This document shows, piece by piece, positions 11,684-23,499 of a DNA stretch of 64,000 nt. How positions within the stretch are numbered: position 1 is the stretch's first letter; every line of letters starts with the position of its first letter. The stretch is from Hydrangea macrophylla (Eukaryota > Streptophyta > Magnoliopsida > Cornales > Hydrangeaceae): NCBI GenBank assembly GCA_033977485.1, contig CM066988.1, positions 72,035,169-72,099,168 on the forward strand. Direction: 5' to 3'. The translations under genes were made by a program, and so were the position numbers. The notes below the pieces were generated by a model. It was given only the letters and a program-made list of their open reading frames with translations, ran no database searches and was not told where the DNA came from.

Positions 11684-13326
11684 TCAACCAATCTTTAACC
11701 AACACTCAAGCCAAATCACAAATCCCCCTTGAACAAAGTCTGCCAATGTATCATGTCCATCTTGACGATCCCACAAACGAGCATCGGGCTCAAACACTTC
11801 CTCGATATAAACTTTCTTTTCGCCAATACCAACTTGTTTGGAGTGGCAGACATTAGCTGTAGCATCCGTCACAACATACCCTTTTGCCAATTGTTTACCA
11901 AACTTATCAAATAATACACATGGGGGCTTGTCGGTGGGAGGAGGCATGGTAGAAGGCATATGATGAGTAGAAGGTGAAACACCCGTGGCAAAAACATTAT
12001 TCAAGTTTTGAGCTAAATGAGTAGCAAAATTAACTGAATTTGATCCATAATCACTTGAGGGAGTAGTAACCATAGGTGGGGTACTCACATTTGAGAGTTT
12101 CGAAACTAAAGACATAATTATACCTTGCATATCATGAAATTTTGAGTCAACGTGAGAAATGATCTTATCCTCCAATGCGGCAACTTCTTCAGTTATCTTC
12201 TTTTTTCCCTCACTTTTGGACATTGGCAACCCGATATGAAGTAGTTGCCTCTTAGAGATGCGTGAACCCACAGCACGAACCCCTTCCCTTTTGTCCTTTC
12301 CAAATACTTGAGTTAACTCGTCATTGTCAAAGTCTTCACAATTATTACTATATCCCTCGTCAGTCAAGTCACTGCTTTTTCTTAAATTTTCAATTGCCTT
12401 TATTTCATCCTGTAGTCATTTAAAGTAAATATTGAGATAATACACTAAAAAAATTAAGCTATGAATTAAAAACTACAAACAATATGTTACTCACATATTT
12501 ACTCTTAGCACTCTCTAAGACACTCCCATCACTATGCTCATGTGCCGCCAACCATTTGTCAACACGACTGTAGTGTTTGTCAGGATTTTCTTTTCGCTAG
12601 ACATTGAAATTTAACAAGTTAGCTGTGGAAAACTTACATTAAACAGAAAAAGTGTAAGGAATTATACGCACCATTAAGTATAGTTTCTGAGCATAGGAAC
12701 GACGCCCAAGACAATGGGGAATCTTAAGTTTTTTTTCTGTTGTTCAAATTTCTAGCAATTTGCTCCACCTTTGTTGGATCTCTCTCATTTTCTAAAAACT
12801 TTGCCCATAAATGTGGATCAACACATTTTGGCACGTCATGATGACCTTTCCTCACAAGGTTCCGCAAGTTATTTTTGTATGTCCTAAATTTTCGGGGCCA
12901 CGACTTCTCCGCAAATGGGCGAGCCATGGATTGTGGAATATCAAGTTCAAATTCAACCTAGTAGTAGAATAGAATAGTTATGTTAAAAAGAAAATATTAA
13001 CTAAACCAACTAATTAAACAAAGAGCCTATACACAAAAATTTACCATTAAAGCATTCCAAACATCGTCTTTGAAATCCTTTGGCACTTTTTGCCAATCAT
13101 TGTAGCAAATTGGAATGTGATTTATCACAAAATCTCCCGTACGACTACTACATATCTTCGAGTATTCACCCACCACAGACCCGTCATTTTCAATTGTGAC
13201 TTTCATTTTTTCTTTTGGGGCTTTGCCTCTCGATGACTCAGATGCGGGCGGGACTGAAGAAGATGGTTGGGATGAACTCGGGTTAAAATTACCTCCACTT
13301 GATGTCATAATTCCAATGCCTGTCAT
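11684..13326 (-). pseudogene. TnpA-like CACTA gene (Transposase_24, Ptta/En/Spm family), one frameshift
   Basis: Four exons read leftward: 13326-13045, 12957-12672, 12596-12495 and 12409-11684. Each intron has GT...AG ends and all junctions keep the frame. Exon 1 starts at a Met (MTGIGIMTSSGG) and has a Ser/Pro-rich N-terminus. Exons 2-3 carry the W-rich, SYAQKLY and HYSRVDKW region typical of Ptta/En/Spm proteins. Exon 4 carries LTQVFGKDKREGVRAVG and a predicted coiled coil (ITEEVAALEDKII...). The family binds subterminal repeats and assists TnpD-type transposase. The only break I see is a 1-base shift in a run of eight A's in exon 2 (about 12728-12735). That could be real or a homopolymer sequencing error. 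Family assignment is from memory of motif order. Confidence 0.8.
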
Positions 13327-13510
13327 TTGAAAACAAGGTGGTAGTATGCGAACAACAATGATAACAAAGAATAATAATTAACGCATAACAATTATCTAAA
13401 GAAAAGTAAAGTTTTGCATTCAATCGAGTAACAGTACAAAAAGTCGTACAATCCAAACAAAAATATGGTTAAAACTCAACATAGAGGCAATTAATGCAAG
13501 ATAAATAACA

Positions 13511-14574
13511 CTAGACAGAGCCATGTTGCTTCAACAGATCTTCCAAATGAGGTTGGTCTTCAAGAGTGGATTGGAAGACACTTGGTATCTCTAACTCGTC
13601 TACTCGACTGGTCAATCTCTTCGGTGAATGTATAACCACCCACCAATTCGGATTTCTAAGGTCTTTTGAATAGAAGACTTGACTCGCCTCGGAAGCAAGA
13701 ATGACAGGCTCGTCGAGATCATTGGCATTACTCTTTAACTTAGCAAAATTTACCATCACCAAGTTAGAGTCCGGACAGTGTTTACAACCATTAGTCTTGT
13801 CCTCCACCGCCACCCAATCGCAATAAAACACTACCTCTTTAAATATTGTATAGTCTAACTCAATTATTTGTTTGATAACCCCATACCACATTGTCCAAGC
13901 ATCCTTGAGCCTTTTATCACTTTTTCTTGCCCTAAATGTAGTCCATGCCTTCATGCAAACACCGCTATCTTGCGTGACAACAGTTTCGTCGTGAGACTTA
14001 GGAGAAAATACAAAACCATTAACGCGATACTTTTTGTATGTTTTGACCGTGTGCTTTGGCCCTTGAACTAATCGCCACAAAATAGCATTTGTCTCAGTCT
14101 CACCGGAAGACACCAACTGTTCAACAGATACACTCTCATAAGTACAATACGAATCTAACTAAATAAACTACATATGTTAGTATTCTTATTTCTTATGGAC
14201 TGATGAATACCTTTTCAAATAACCAAGGGATGAAAAAAGTTTGTATCTCTACTTCTGTGATTGCAATCCCCTTTCCTTTATCGCAAGTGGAATGTCTTAA
14301 CGCTTTATACTCACTGAAATTTGTAGTTTATATATTAGTAGTTATATGTGGATATGTTCAATATATATGTTACAAATGCCTCAAACCTGTAGTAGTCATT
14401 GAGTCCGTGAACGTCAAGTCGAAATAGTACCCATCTACGTATTTGTTGAAATTGTTCAGATTCCAACGTTACAGTTTTATCGTCGAGCAAAGGTCCTTCA
14501 TCAGAAAACTCGTCATTGTCCTCTAAAAAGGCTTCACGAGTACGTTTGTGATTTCCTTCGAGTGGATTTGGCAT
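13511..14574 (-). pseudogene. CACTA transposase C-terminal remnant (DUF4216 region)
   Basis: Three in-frame exons: 14574-14387, 14313-14211 and 14158-13511, with GT/AG introns. Exon 1 carries VTLESEQFQQIRRWVLFRLD, matching the segment between DUF4218 and DUF4216 in plant CACTA transposases. Exon 3 carries the DUF4216 region (ILWRLVQGPKHTVKTYKKYRVNGFVF, then VFYCDWVAVED and ILASEASQVFYSKD). The N-terminal two thirds of a normal transposase, including the DDE catalytic domain and DUF4218, is absent. The Met at 14574 may be an internal residue, or this may be a short domain-only gene. The remaining exons carry no stops. Confidence 0.78.
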
Positions 14575-14819
14575 ATATTCTGTGGAGGTTGTGAACTAGA
14601 CGTGGTTTTAAACAAAGAGAAAAGGGAAAGGAAAATAATTGAAAATGTCCCCTTTAAAATGGTCTAATAACCCAAAAAAAGAAAAGGGACAAGGGGAGAG
14701 GGAAAGGGCACCTGCAAACAAAAAGAATCCCGACAAGGGATACAATCAATAGAGGGAGAGAGAGAGAGAGATAGTTTATATGTATAAAAGACGGGCTACC
14801 CCTTAACCAATAGAGGGAT

Positions 14820-14855
<36 letters not shown>

Positions 14856-14897
14856 TTAATATGTATAAATAACGGGTTACCCCTTAACTAATAGAGG

Positions 14898-14942
<45 letters not shown>

Positions 14943-17521
14943 GGAGAGAGATTTTGATGTGCTTTAAGTTGGCAAAAGCATTTTGATGTGCACATTGACA
15001 ATCCTTTTCTTTTTTCACATGTGCACTCATACTTTCCTCGTATATATCTTCTTCTTCTTTTCTTGGCAATTTGTGTTGACTAATCTACTTTTGGTCAAGC
15101 TAGTTGGTGAAATGGACTAATTTAAGTTTGATTTCATTAATGAGAGGGTCAGTTTTAAAGTATTAGAAACTCTGGGGAGGTAAGAGTAATTTAATCTAGA
15201 ATATATTTAAGATGACAGACATAACCACAAATACAAGGCCCACAGTGGGACCCACATAAGATCTGTTGATCAAAAAGACCAGACCAAAATTAAAAATCTC
15301 ATTTTCGTTTTTGTAGTACTAAAATAAGAGTTAAGCCAAATACATGCTTTGAACTATGAAGTACAGGTAGTGATATAATAGTGATACATGTTAAGTAGCT
15401 ACTTGCTGGATTATTTCTGTAGATTGAACTTATAAAATGTCATGGCTTACAAATTTGCAATTCACTGTACAGTTTAGTTCTTGATACTGATACATGCTAA
15501 GTAGCTACATTCTATTTTATTTCTTTGTTATTGAACTTCATAATAGGATACTACTTGGTTTTCCAAATTTGTAATTCACTATACAGTTATGTTCCCTGCA
15601 TATGAAATAAAAGTCTTTTCAAGTATAGAATCTAATAGCCTGCAGGTCTGGAAAAGGTTAGATGCAAATAGCCTTACGTTGCGTGCATAATTTCCATGTT
15701 TTGAATCCGCACGAGGGTGGACATTGATGCAAGTCTAAGGTTGCTCCATATGTATCTTTTAAGTCATTAACCGCTAAAGCTTGAACTGTACGAGAACGGG
15801 CCAACAGTGTATATCAAGCTTCATTACCCTCCCACAGGTGTGACCCTGTCTCGCATGTAGAGAGACAAAAAACTAAACAACCGAACTTATATTACGAATG
15901 ACATAACTACAATATACGAACCGGCATGGAGGACAGCGACTTAAACCCCAAACCTCATAAAAACAAGGCTTTGATAACATGTTAAGGCAACAATTGCTCC
16001 AAAAGCTTAAACTGTTCGAGAATGGCCCAATGATGCATATCACACTTCAACAATATCTTCCATTTGTTTTTATAAAATAAAAAATAAATAAAATAAAATA
16101 AAAAAATAAAATAAAAGAAAGCAGTTTACATATAATCATGTTGCGATACATATATGTAAAGATGCAAAATTGTGTAAATGTTTAGAGCTTTTAAAACCAC
16201 AATTGTAACATTTGATAACATATCAGTCGATAAAGTAATTGACGCCTTAACTATGTCGTCTCAAAGCCTCCAGTGACAGTATATACCGGGACTTCACCAT
16301 AGTGTGCAATCAACTTGGTAATGCCTAATAAGAAACTTCATTGCATCTTCTAAGTATCTGGAGTTTAAAACTTATACTCTGTTTCCCATGACTCTATACC
16401 AACCCAGAACAAGTACATCAAAAGCTAGATGGCTGACTTAAGAAATTAGACTAGACAGTGATATAACATATTAGTGGTGAGATAATTCATAATCACCCTA
16501 ACTTTGTACTCTGGGATAGAAGAACCAGCATTTTACTAATATACTCAACAACGGATGTTCTGCTATTGATCAAACAAGCCCAAAAAAAAAAAAAAAAAAA
16601 ACCTTCTTCAAGGCATTCCTTCAATTTATGCCAAATAATTTCAAACTTCTTTGTAACTAGTCAATTGTCATATTTAGATAGATGATACATTGATAATATA
16701 TTCTCCAACAAATATCCCAGTTGATTTAACTTTCTCACTTAGCCAGAAGTTTAAGAGTGAGTCTTAACAACTTTTATTAAGTAGAGTTAACGATTCATAC
16801 GTCTATAATGAATTTTATATATGAAGCTTCTAATCTAATTAGGTTTATTATTACAACATTAGTTTTAGAATTCCACTATATATTTATCTTTCACGGCTTA
16901 TGTGTTTTCAAATTAATTTTAGGGTTTCGATTCGACCCTTAATTGGTAGTCTAACCATATCAACATTCTGAAATTAAAAAAGAAGAAAGAAGAAGAAACA
17001 TCAAAACAAAATCATGATCAATCAATCAACCAAACTATAATTTAATTAGCACAGATAGTCACTTTTTCATTTCTCTTTATGATGTTGCGACAGGCGGCAG
17101 CCCACTGTCTTCTACCATTTACACTCTTTTGTTTGTTTTAATCAAATCTTTTCAATAAAATATTTCAAGACAATGACGACCCACCTTACATCATTATGTA
17201 TGACTTTGAGAGGAAATCTTGCGAATTCACTTTGTTGTCTTCTAGATATGCTTTGGATATACATAAAAACATATAGTCTTATTTTATTTTTGATAAAGAA
17301 AACATATAGTATTCAGGCTATTTTTGATAAAGAATTTAAAGAAAATCAAGACTGAAAACAAAATGGGGGAAGCTACTAACTTCAATGAAATATAAAGGCA
17401 TTCTTCTGTATCCTTAAAGGTCAGTGTACATCACAATGAAAATCATGTAAGCTAAAATCAAGAAGAGGAGGCATAGCCAAACTCCCTCCAACTCACTTCC
17501 CAGATCAACAGCTTCTAGATC

Positions 17522-17554
<33 letters not shown>

Positions 17555-17580
17555 CAATACACACACACACACATATATAT
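14575..17580. other. CACTA interior without recognisable genes
   Basis: About 3 kb of AT-rich sequence where the transposase catalytic exons would be expected. It includes GA-rich runs in three similar blocks (14752-14776, 14815-14860, 14890-14952), an (AAATA)n stretch near 16077-16125 and poly-A at 16576-16600. The three GA blocks share flanking text (ggctacccctta...atagaggga), so they look like a short imperfect tandem duplication. No protein-like frame seen. Confidence 0.6.
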
Positions 17581-17696
17581 TTACCTGGCAGCAGCAGGGG
17601 GCCGGTGGAGGGTGGGCGGCGGTGGGCGAGCTGAGGGCCGGTGGAGGGTGGGCGGCGGCGGGCGAGCAGAGGGTCTTCTCTCTTCTCTTCTCCTCC

Positions 17697-17740
<44 letters not shown>

Positions 17741-18032
17741 CGTAAGTTGTAAAAGAAAATGAGATGGGGCGGCATTTTTTTTACTACATTTATTTTATTT
17801 ATTTATTTTTTTTATCTACTTTCTTTTTTAATTTCACCCTAACTTTGTAACGGTAATTTACCGTTAGTAATCTTTTTTAAACTATTAGAAAGTTCTAAAA
17901 ATCTCATTTAAAAAATTACTAACGGAATTATCACATTTCTAACGGTAATTTACCGTTAGAAATTAGTAACGGTAAATTACCATTAGAAAACTAAACCTCT
18001 GTCTGTTAGGAAAATCCCCAAATGGTGTAGTG
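17581..18032. repeat. CACTA right end: GC-rich repeat, (CT)n and subterminal repeats
   Basis: A GC-rich duplicated unit (GCCGGTGGAGGGTGGGCGGCG, about 17600-17670) is followed by (CT)n at 17698-17738 and then subterminal TAACGGTAATTTACCGTTA motifs from 17850 to the TIR. The right side has only about five palindromes against about fifteen at the left, the usual TnpA-site asymmetry of CACTA ends. Gene transcription from this side runs leftward, so the GC-rich block probably lies near the promoter. Confidence 0.75.
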
Positions 18033-18035
18033 ATA

Positions 18036-20145
18036 AGTGAACATGAACGGTAAGAGTGAGATAAAGACGTAGTAGTATGTGCGTACATTATCGGATATGA
18101 TAGAAGGAATGTGAAATGGTCAGACGAAAATAGAAAGTGTAGCAGAATGTTATCTCAATCGTCCTGAATTCCAACAAGGTTGGAGAATTTTGAGAATGTC
18201 AGATTTCATCCCAAGAAAATTTTAAGTGTTTAAAATATTTTAAAATAAAACTTTTGTTTGAGTAAGAAAAATTTTGTTAAATGTTTGTAACAAGGTATCA
18301 AGTGAACTTTGGAAGACAAGTATCGTGGAAGGATATGGTATGCTTAGTGCTTGAGACAAAACGGTGGTCGTCAAACTAATGAGTTCTACGTGAGTAGATT
18401 ATCAACTTGGAAATTCTAAAGAAAAAGAGGCTAGTGAAATGTTGTACACTTGGAATTAGTAAGTGGGAAGTAGTGCTGTTAAACGAGTTGACTTGAGTAT
18501 TGTCAAGAAAGGTATGTGAATTGAAAGTTGATAAGAAATTTATCAAACACAGTGAGACTATGGTACTTGATTGGGAAGACCAAATTATTGAATTGTTTTC
18601 AGATGGTTACGAGAATAATATGAAATGCTTAGGACAACAGGTTCTTCGTGAACAATGAAATTGAGATCAGAATGACAAATATAAAGGATTAAAGAATCTG
18701 AATTGGAGTTAAGTCAGGTTGACTAGAGTTATGAAATACTAAAATCGTTAAATAAGGTATGAAACCTTGAGATGTTATATAAGGAATATATGTTCAGTGT
18801 AAAGGGCAGTCAGAAATTCAGCAAGAGTTGAGATACATGAGTACGCTTGGTATGAGCTTGTGCAAGGGTGGAAGTGAAACACTAGAGACTCATGGAGTCG
18901 TATAACTACGTAAATGGTGGTGGACCTATATGGACTGATAGACCAAAGGATAGTATACGAGTGAGGTATGAGATGGGAATGGAGAACATTGTTGTTGAGA
19001 TTTTCGATAGAAAAATAATTGGCTCGGGGTGTGTGTACACTACGTAAATAAGAATGGATTGTGAATGACCAAGGGTTTAAGACATGAACGAGGTATGTTA
19101 TGAACATGGGAGTACATTTTATAAACTCTATGGTATGTGTATGATTGACTAAGTAAAGTTTGGGTTCACATCGTTATTTTGTTGCGACGAATATTGGGGT
19201 AACTATATGTGGAAATATTATGCAAAATTTTAAAATGATTTAATTTAAAAACAAAAGGGAGAATATGAAATTTACTTTGTTACAAGTTTTAAATTGAAGG
19301 TGTAACATTTAATCTTTTACATTAGTCGACGATAGTTTGAGTACAGAATGCGAGAGATAAAGGGGCAAGTGTGTTTAACTATTCGAGACATTAGGTGGGC
19401 TCGAAGAAGTAGAGTGATATGAAATTTTCAGTTAGGAATCTGGATAGTATCTTACGAGGCATGTATGATTGGAAGTATAATACGAGGTTGGATTAAACCG
19501 AATGAAATTTGAAAGGGAATGAAAGTCGTTTGAAAACGTGTTATCGTTCTACAAGTATTCCGCGATTAGCAGGATAAGGGATTGAACCTATGGTATATGA
19601 AATAGTTGGTTGAGGCATTGACTTATCAACATAGTATATATGCATGAAAGTACTCAGTTTGGTTCACTTCAAGATGAAGAATCAGGTATGGTTGTTACCC
19701 AGTTGAGACGTGTTGGAAACGACTTTTAGTCTAAAGGGAAGATGGGTAGAAGTGAGAGGAGTTATTTCCTTTGACTTGGGTATTGTGATGAGACTTTTGA
19801 GTTCAGAAAAGATATGTGACAAGTACAATGAAAGCATGTATGGGTTGGTGATGTGATGGGAAATGTCAGATTTGACTTTTGAGTATGTCTACTCAGGCAT
19901 TGATGTCCTTACTTATCAAAGTAGTTCGATAATTACTAGAATGAGGTTTGAAGCTTTAATCGGATTGAGACAGGAACTCTGGAGATTTATTTTCCTTCAG
20001 AGCTTGAGGATTTATTTTTCCTCATGAGATTATAATATCTCAGTAGAGATGTGTGGGTTGTGATGAATGAGCGTTGGCAGTACTTGTGAGAAAGTCTTTG
20101 CGAATTGATGAGATGGTACTGAAAGTTTGGGGACAAACTTCTTTT
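18036..20145 (+). other. LARD interior, right part: non-coding
   Basis: AT-rich sequence without a coherent reading frame or retroviral motif. The last ~40 bases before the PPT (GGGGACAAACTTC) resemble the chromovirus sequence that normally follows the integrase stop codon, which suggests coding sequence was lost from a chromovirus ancestor. Confidence 0.65.
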
Positions 20146-20159
20146 AAGGGGGAGAGAAC
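20146..20159 (+). other. Polypurine tract of the LARD-like element
   Basis: AAGGGGGAGAGAAC directly precedes the right LTR (TATAACACCC at 20160). In the family it primes plus-strand DNA synthesis. Confidence 0.9.
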
Positions 20160-22298
20160 TATAACACCCACATTTGTGTTATTGCTTTTGCATTTCATTG
20201 TCATGCATGATAATGTGATGTGGCGTGTCTTATGGCACATGGTTGAGTGAGTTTTGACTCACGAGTTGATTTGGGTGTCTGTATTAGAGAACCCTTTGAA
20301 ACTGTTGTGATTGAAGATTTATTGTCTGTGAAGTCTCTCCGAGTATGAGACGGCCACTGTGGAACATTTTAAATGTTTATCTGAAAATAAATATTTACCT
20401 GAGTATTTCAATATCTGTATTATTTTCTGTTTTGGAATTTATTTCTGTTGTTAGATATAGTATCCTGGTGAGGACGAATGAACACGCTATTAAATTGGTA
20501 GGCTAATTAGCAACTTCGGAAACGTCATATAGAAATTCGCGTTTTAGCGACCAAACGAAACTTAGTCGAAAACTTTTATAATTTTGAGGTTTCACTCGTA
20601 AAGCTGTGAATAAGCTGTATAGAAAGTTTCAGAGACTGATTAGGAGTTATGAAAACTTGTGGGGAGGTAAACGTAATTCCCCGAGAATGTTGCCTATATA
20701 TAGATAGAGATGAACTTAGATATTTCATTAACTTCTAACCTAAGTTCAAGAAGGAGGCCAAGAGGAGGCTAGAGGGAGATTTAGTTGCTTAGAGCTTTGC
20801 GACGCCAAACGACGACCTTCCGTCAGTTTGTTTTCTCCCAGATTTCATATTCGAGCTCCTTGAGGTAAGAGCTTCGTTTTGATATATGTTAGGGCCTGTT
20901 TGGCTAAGTTTTCTGAAAAGTTATTTTCTAGAATTTTTCATAAAAGTTGATAAATGGAATTTTGATCCATAGGATTTGTACTAGACGGACTTCTGCACGT
21001 TCTTTGTGCACGGGTTTTCTTTGGATCGTATTTTAAGCGCGTAAATCGAAGGTGAGTGATTCAACTATGATTTGGAATGATTTCTTGGCATGTATTCATG
21101 TTATGTTTGAATAGCATGTATTAATCCTTAGAGATATATTGTGTAGTTCATATTGGGCATTTATATTGATAAGTAGGCTCAATAGCACGGTGATATGTTT
21201 TGATTATCGCGAGCATGGTGATATGTATTTGAGCATGTTAAGTTGCTTATGTGGGTCAGAAGGAGCACGTGGTCACCGTGCCATTTTGTGGAGCCGTTAT
21301 AGGCATTAAGGTCGCACGATTGAAGAAAAGAATCGTGGGTCTTACCCTTTCGCGTGGACTTATTGGCGAGGAGTCGCGGATTGGGAGTATGGACGGGCAC
21401 GTGAGTCTCCGGCGACTAGTATGAAATGTAGAGATGTGAATGCGGACATGTTTATCATTCATGTACATTTGTTGATTTATTCACTAAGCTTTAGCTTAAA
21501 CAAATCGAAATATGTGTGGTTATTCAAATAACCATTGCAGGTATAAATGCTGGCGAGGAATCACAGAAGTGAGCACGTGGGTTGGGAGTTCTTATAGAAG
21601 GCAACTTGAGCATTAATCTTGTAGTTTTGAGACAATAGGAAATGTTGTAATAAGAATTCGTATGGTTTTAGTTATGTTTAACTTGGTATGTTAGAACGAA
21701 TCTAAAACGTTGTAATAGTTTGTAACATGTTGTAATGGTGCTTCAGTAATATGTTAATACAGTTAGGATTGTTTTGGAGTACTTTTGGAAGTGTGTGTTT
21801 GATCCCCGTTTGATTTCAAAAGCTTTTAAACTTAGAAAACTCTGCAGAATGTGCTGCTGCCATAAATCAGTCGACTGGTTGAGGAAACAGTCGACTGGAG
21901 CCTCTGTTTTCAGCAACTCTCTGCATTGTTTCCTAGAGGATCAGTCGACTGGGTCCCCGATACAGTCGACTGGATCATGTGTTAAATTCAGATTTTTGGT
22001 ACCAGGCTGGACTTCAGTCGACCGGACCGTATCAGTCGACTGAAAATTTCAGGCCCCAGTCGACTGGGTTTAGAAAGCAGTCGACTGGATGGTGTTTTTA
22101 AACCCAACTTTCTGCTGGACCAGGATCAGTCGACTGGATCCGATAATCAGTCGACTGGACAGATGATTTCCAAAATGTGTTTTGTTTTTCCGCTGCGTGT
22201 GTTCTTCAAACTAATTTTTGGGAACGTTAATGAATTGGTTTAGCCTCGGTGGCGTGCCACGGGCTCCGGTTCCGCTATTGTGGGACCGGGCTGTGACA
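20160..22298 (+). repeat. Right (3') LTR of the LARD-like element
   Basis: 2139 bp, the same length as the left LTR, with TATAACACCC and GGGCTGTGACA ends. It repeats the decamer array (21868-22158), with one site restored to CAGTCGACTG where the left copy has CAGTCGGCTG. Thirteen single-base differences were counted by eye, for example at 20630, 20657, 20914 and 21048. I saw no indels. Confidence 0.93.
21868..22158. repeat. Array of ten CAGTCGACTG palindromes (3' LTR copy)
   Basis: Second copy of the array at 8773-9063, with the same spacing. Nine of the ten sites are exact CAGTCGACTG; one (CAGTCGACCG) is altered in both LTRs. Confidence 0.95.
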
Positions 22299-23485
22299 CT
22301 TTTTAGTTGAAAATCAGAGGAAGAATCTCACTTTCACTCTCCTATCCTTATCTTCTACAACTTTTCTCTCTATAACTGCTCTAAGCTTTGTTTTTGCACA
22401 TCCTAAATGAGAAGTCAAGGAGTGTTTATATAGGCCAATTTGGGGTGATTTTGGGATTTAAAGAGTGCTCCCATTGGCTCCAAATGTCTGTGAACAAGGA
22501 ACTACGTCGTTTTGGTTTCTAATTAATCAAAATGGACCCCCAAAACAATTTACAAAAATGGACTATTCTGGGAGAGAGTGCCGCAGTGGCACTGGGCCTG
22601 TGCCACGGCAGTAGTCGGCCAGTTCCATGGCGACACTGTTCTTCCTTCGTCCAGATAATGCTGTTTAGGCCCCCAGAGGTTCCGGTATTCGCAAAAGGCC
22701 CTATTTTGTCCGAAATTCACAAAAAATGCGTATGAACTCCAAACTGTGGTTATGATATACTGTTGGAATGTTAATGGAGTCTAATTCACATAAAAAATGG
22801 TACGGAGATAGGTCACTTTAAAAAGTTTTGCGGTATTCGCGATAAAAGCCGATTTGATCGCCTTTTTCACCTTCAGAAATTCATAATAAATTAGTTTTAA
22901 ATCTAGGAATTATGTGCAATATACCATTGAAAAGCCATTGACCTCTAGTATTCATGAAAAATGTTTGAAAAATGATATGGTGCTCTGGTTTCAACGTCAA
23001 CTTTTAGGTCAAATCAGTCAAACATGGGATTCTTGGAAAGTTTCGGGAACCTCTGAGAGCTCCCTAGAGCTGATTTTTTCATCCAATTTTCTTTTAAAAC
23101 TCATTTTAATACTTTCTAGAATGATCTCAGAACTTTTCAGCGAATTTGGATAATTTTGGTCAAACCTTGGTCAAGCCAGTCAACGGGGACTCTCCAGGAA
23201 CTTCCAGGACTTCTTGGGGTCTCTGGGAGCTGACGATTTCATCTGATTTTTCTTGAAAACTCATTTTTATGACTTTTATGATGACATACCATGTTTCTAG
23301 AACTTTAGGTCTAATTCTGGGAGCGTTTGGGCTTTTAAGGGCATTTTGGTCATTTATACAACTTTTTGAGCATTTCGAGAGATAGAATTAACTTCCAAGA
23401 GTCCTTTTTGAGTCGTTTCGATCATTGTGAACCACCAAGCTATGGGTCTCCTAAATCTAGTAGCCAAAAAAATGGGGTGTTTACA

Positions 23486-23499
23486 GTTTGCCCCTCTTT
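23486..23499 (-). other. Polypurine tract of the minus-strand Tat element
   Basis: On the minus strand this reads AAAGAGGGGCAAAC followed by the LTR start TGTAAACACC. The identical 14 bases precede the 3' LTR of the plus-strand Tat element (62806-62819). Confidence 0.88.

Larger units (their letters stand above)
10914..18032 (-). mobile_element. CACTA (En/Spm) DNA transposon, non-autonomous, 7119 bp
   Basis: The ends are CACTACACCA at 10914 and TGGTGTAGTG at 18032, a perfect 10-bp inverted repeat beginning CACTA. The 3-bp target duplication is ATA (10911-10913, 18033-18035). Dense subterminal repeats built on TAACGGTAA/TTACCGTTA occupy both ends. The two genes are on the minus strand: a C-terminal transposase remnant, then a TnpA-like gene. 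No Transposase_21 catalytic domain is visible, so the copy is probably mobilised in trans. It sits in a LARD element with 0.6% divergent LTRs, so it must have moved very recently. Confidence 0.95.
7065..22298 (+). mobile_element. LARD-like chromovirus derivative, complete with TSD
   Basis: Two direct repeats of exactly 2139 bp flank an interior of 10956 bp, 3834 bp once the nested CACTA element and its duplication are removed. The TSD is CTTTT (7060-7064 and 22299-22303). A tRNA-Met-type PBS follows the left LTR and a PPT precedes the right LTR. No gag or pol domain is recognisable in the interior, as expected for a LARD (large non-coding retrotransposon derivative). The TATAACACCC start and the GGGGACAAACTTC... 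AAGGGGGAGAGAAC end resemble Tekay/Del-type chromoviruses. By eye the LTRs differ at 13 sites (0.6%), mostly transitions. At an assumed 1.3e-8 substitutions per site per year that is roughly 0.2-0.25 million years. Confidence 0.92.
5007..23485 (-). repeat. 3' LTR of the minus-strand Tat element (split by a 15.2-kb insertion)
   Basis: On the minus strand the LTR starts TGTAAACACCCC at 23485, directly after the PPT, and ends GTCCACA at 5007. Both ends resemble those of the plus-strand Tat LTR (TGTAGACACCCC ... TATCCACA). Removing the inserted element and one target copy leaves 3240 bp. A PBS-like decamer TGGCGACTCT (5098-5089 on the minus strand) lies near the end. A pair of inverted tgccgc/ggcact motifs lies at 22575-22640. 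I see no gene in it: open frames at 5686-6403 and 22532-23153 are not protein-like. Confidence 0.85.

Noticed and set aside
14752..14952. GA-rich blocks as a possible polypurine tract or promoter GAGA element
   Set aside because: Located inside the CACTA element away from any LTR; best explained as microsatellite. A regulatory role cannot be supported.
9204..20159. Attempt to find degenerate chromovirus gag-pol in the LARD interior
   Set aside because: No zinc knuckle, DTG/DSG, YVDD, HHCC or chromodomain text found by eye in either strand outside the CACTA element.
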